This document shows, in pieces, positions 5,415 to 5,512 of a DNA stretch of 5,512 nt (its first letter is position 1; every line of letters begins with the position of its first letter). The translations under genes were made by a program, and so were the position numbers. Source of the stretch: Bifidobacteriaceae bacterium (lineage in GTDB: Bacteria > Actinomycetota > Actinomycetes > Actinomycetales > WQXJ01); contig JAIRNM010000429.1 in NCBI GenBank assembly GCA_031258055.1, positions 1-5,512 of the forward strand. The letters are read 5' to 3'. Under the pieces are notes generated by a model. It searched no databases. It was not told the origin of the DNA and worked only from the letters and a program-made list of their open reading frames with translations.

Positions 5415-5512
5415 TGCTCGAAGCCGCCCCGGTCAACCGGGCCCGCGAGCCAGAGGGACAGACCCCGTGGCTCAGAGCAGCCCGCGAGCCGGAGGGACAG
5501 ACCCCGTGGCTC
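5301..5512. repeat. Tandem array of five REP-like 27-base palindromic units
   Basis: Units lie at 5301-5327, 5340-5366, 5379-5405, 5447-5473 and 5486-5512. Each has arms GAGCCR and TGGCTC (unit 1 begins GTGCCG) around the core GGGACAGACCCC, which is itself partly self-complementary. Linkers are 12 bases, AGAGCAGCCCGY, giving a 39-base period. Between units 3 and 4 the spacer is 41 bases and keeps only the last six linker bases (GCCCGC). The sixth base alternates G, A, G, A, G. Units 1-3 are inside the acetyltransferase frame; units 4-5 are in a following open frame. The last unit ends exactly at the window edge, so the array may continue. The palindromic form and place at a gene's 3' end suggest REP/BIME elements of the kind moved by IS200-like REP transposases. 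No such transposase is in the window. Confidence 0.9.
5414..5512 (+). CDS. Possible downstream repeat-encoding frame, starting at a TGATG overlap (3' partial)
   Basis: ATG 5414 overlaps the TGA stop of the acetyltransferase (TGATG), a common arrangement for coupled translation. The frame is open for 33 codons to the window edge. It begins MLEAAPVNRAR and then reads EPEGQTPWL, RAAR, EPEGQTPWL, the same peptide and phase as in the upstream tail. No ribosome binding site lies close before it; the nearest GGAGGG is about 25 bases upstream inside the repeat. It may be a real small ORF translated by reinitiation, the rest of a longer repeat protein broken by an indel, or chance openness of a repeat whose length is a multiple of three. 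I do not recognise a function. Confidence 0.3.
   Translation, partial: MLEAAPVNRAREPEGQTPWLRAAREPEGQTPWL

Noticed and set aside
5301..5512. CRISPR array
   Set aside because: The units are 27 bases, but the intervening segments are only 12 bases and nearly identical to one another. A CRISPR needs longer, unique spacers, and no cas gene is present.

Overview
The window is actinobacterial (Actinomycetota) in character. It has moderately high GC, a full-length Hsp100 ClpC of the actinobacterial type, the short GNAT-type N-acetylglutamate synthase typical of this phylum, a NarL/DesK-type sensor kinase and, upstream of clpC, a sequence that fits the ClgR operator. I cannot name a genus from the sequence alone. 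All genes I accept read on the + strand.

Layout. Positions 3-1838 encode a membrane sensor histidine kinase fused in one reading frame to a complete NarL/LuxR-type response regulator. Its 5' end probably lies outside the window. Positions 1839-2210 hold no convincing gene but are dense in dyad symmetry: a weak terminator-like hairpin, a long imperfect inverted repeat (1952-2047), a CGC-N5-GCGAAC element matching the ClgR operator (2047-2060), two candidate promoters, a leader hairpin and a good ribosome binding site. Positions 2211-4727 are clpC, the AAA+ unfoldase that feeds the ClpP protease. After a 54-base gap without an obvious terminator comes an argA-like acetyltransferase (start best placed at 4782), probably cotranscribed with clpC.

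The most unusual part is the 3' end. Five copies of a 27-base imperfect palindrome (core GGGACAGACCCC, arms GAGCCR and TGGCTC) occupy 5301-5512, mostly at a 39-base period. The first three copies lie inside the acetyltransferase reading frame and add about 40 residues of a 13-residue repeat (EPEGQTPWLRAAR) beyond the family's normal C-terminus. The last two copies lie in a second open frame that starts at a TGATG stop/start overlap, and they are read in the same phase, giving the same peptide up to the window edge. Every difference between units inside the array is a synonymous third-base change. The unit looks like a REP/BIME element that is being translated.

Working together: the fused sensor-regulator is probably an envelope-stress switch with its own transcription unit. 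ClpC with ClpP handles regulated proteolysis, plausibly under ClgR control. The acetyltransferase makes the first committed intermediate of arginine synthesis. No functional link between the sensor and clpC is shown beyond adjacency.
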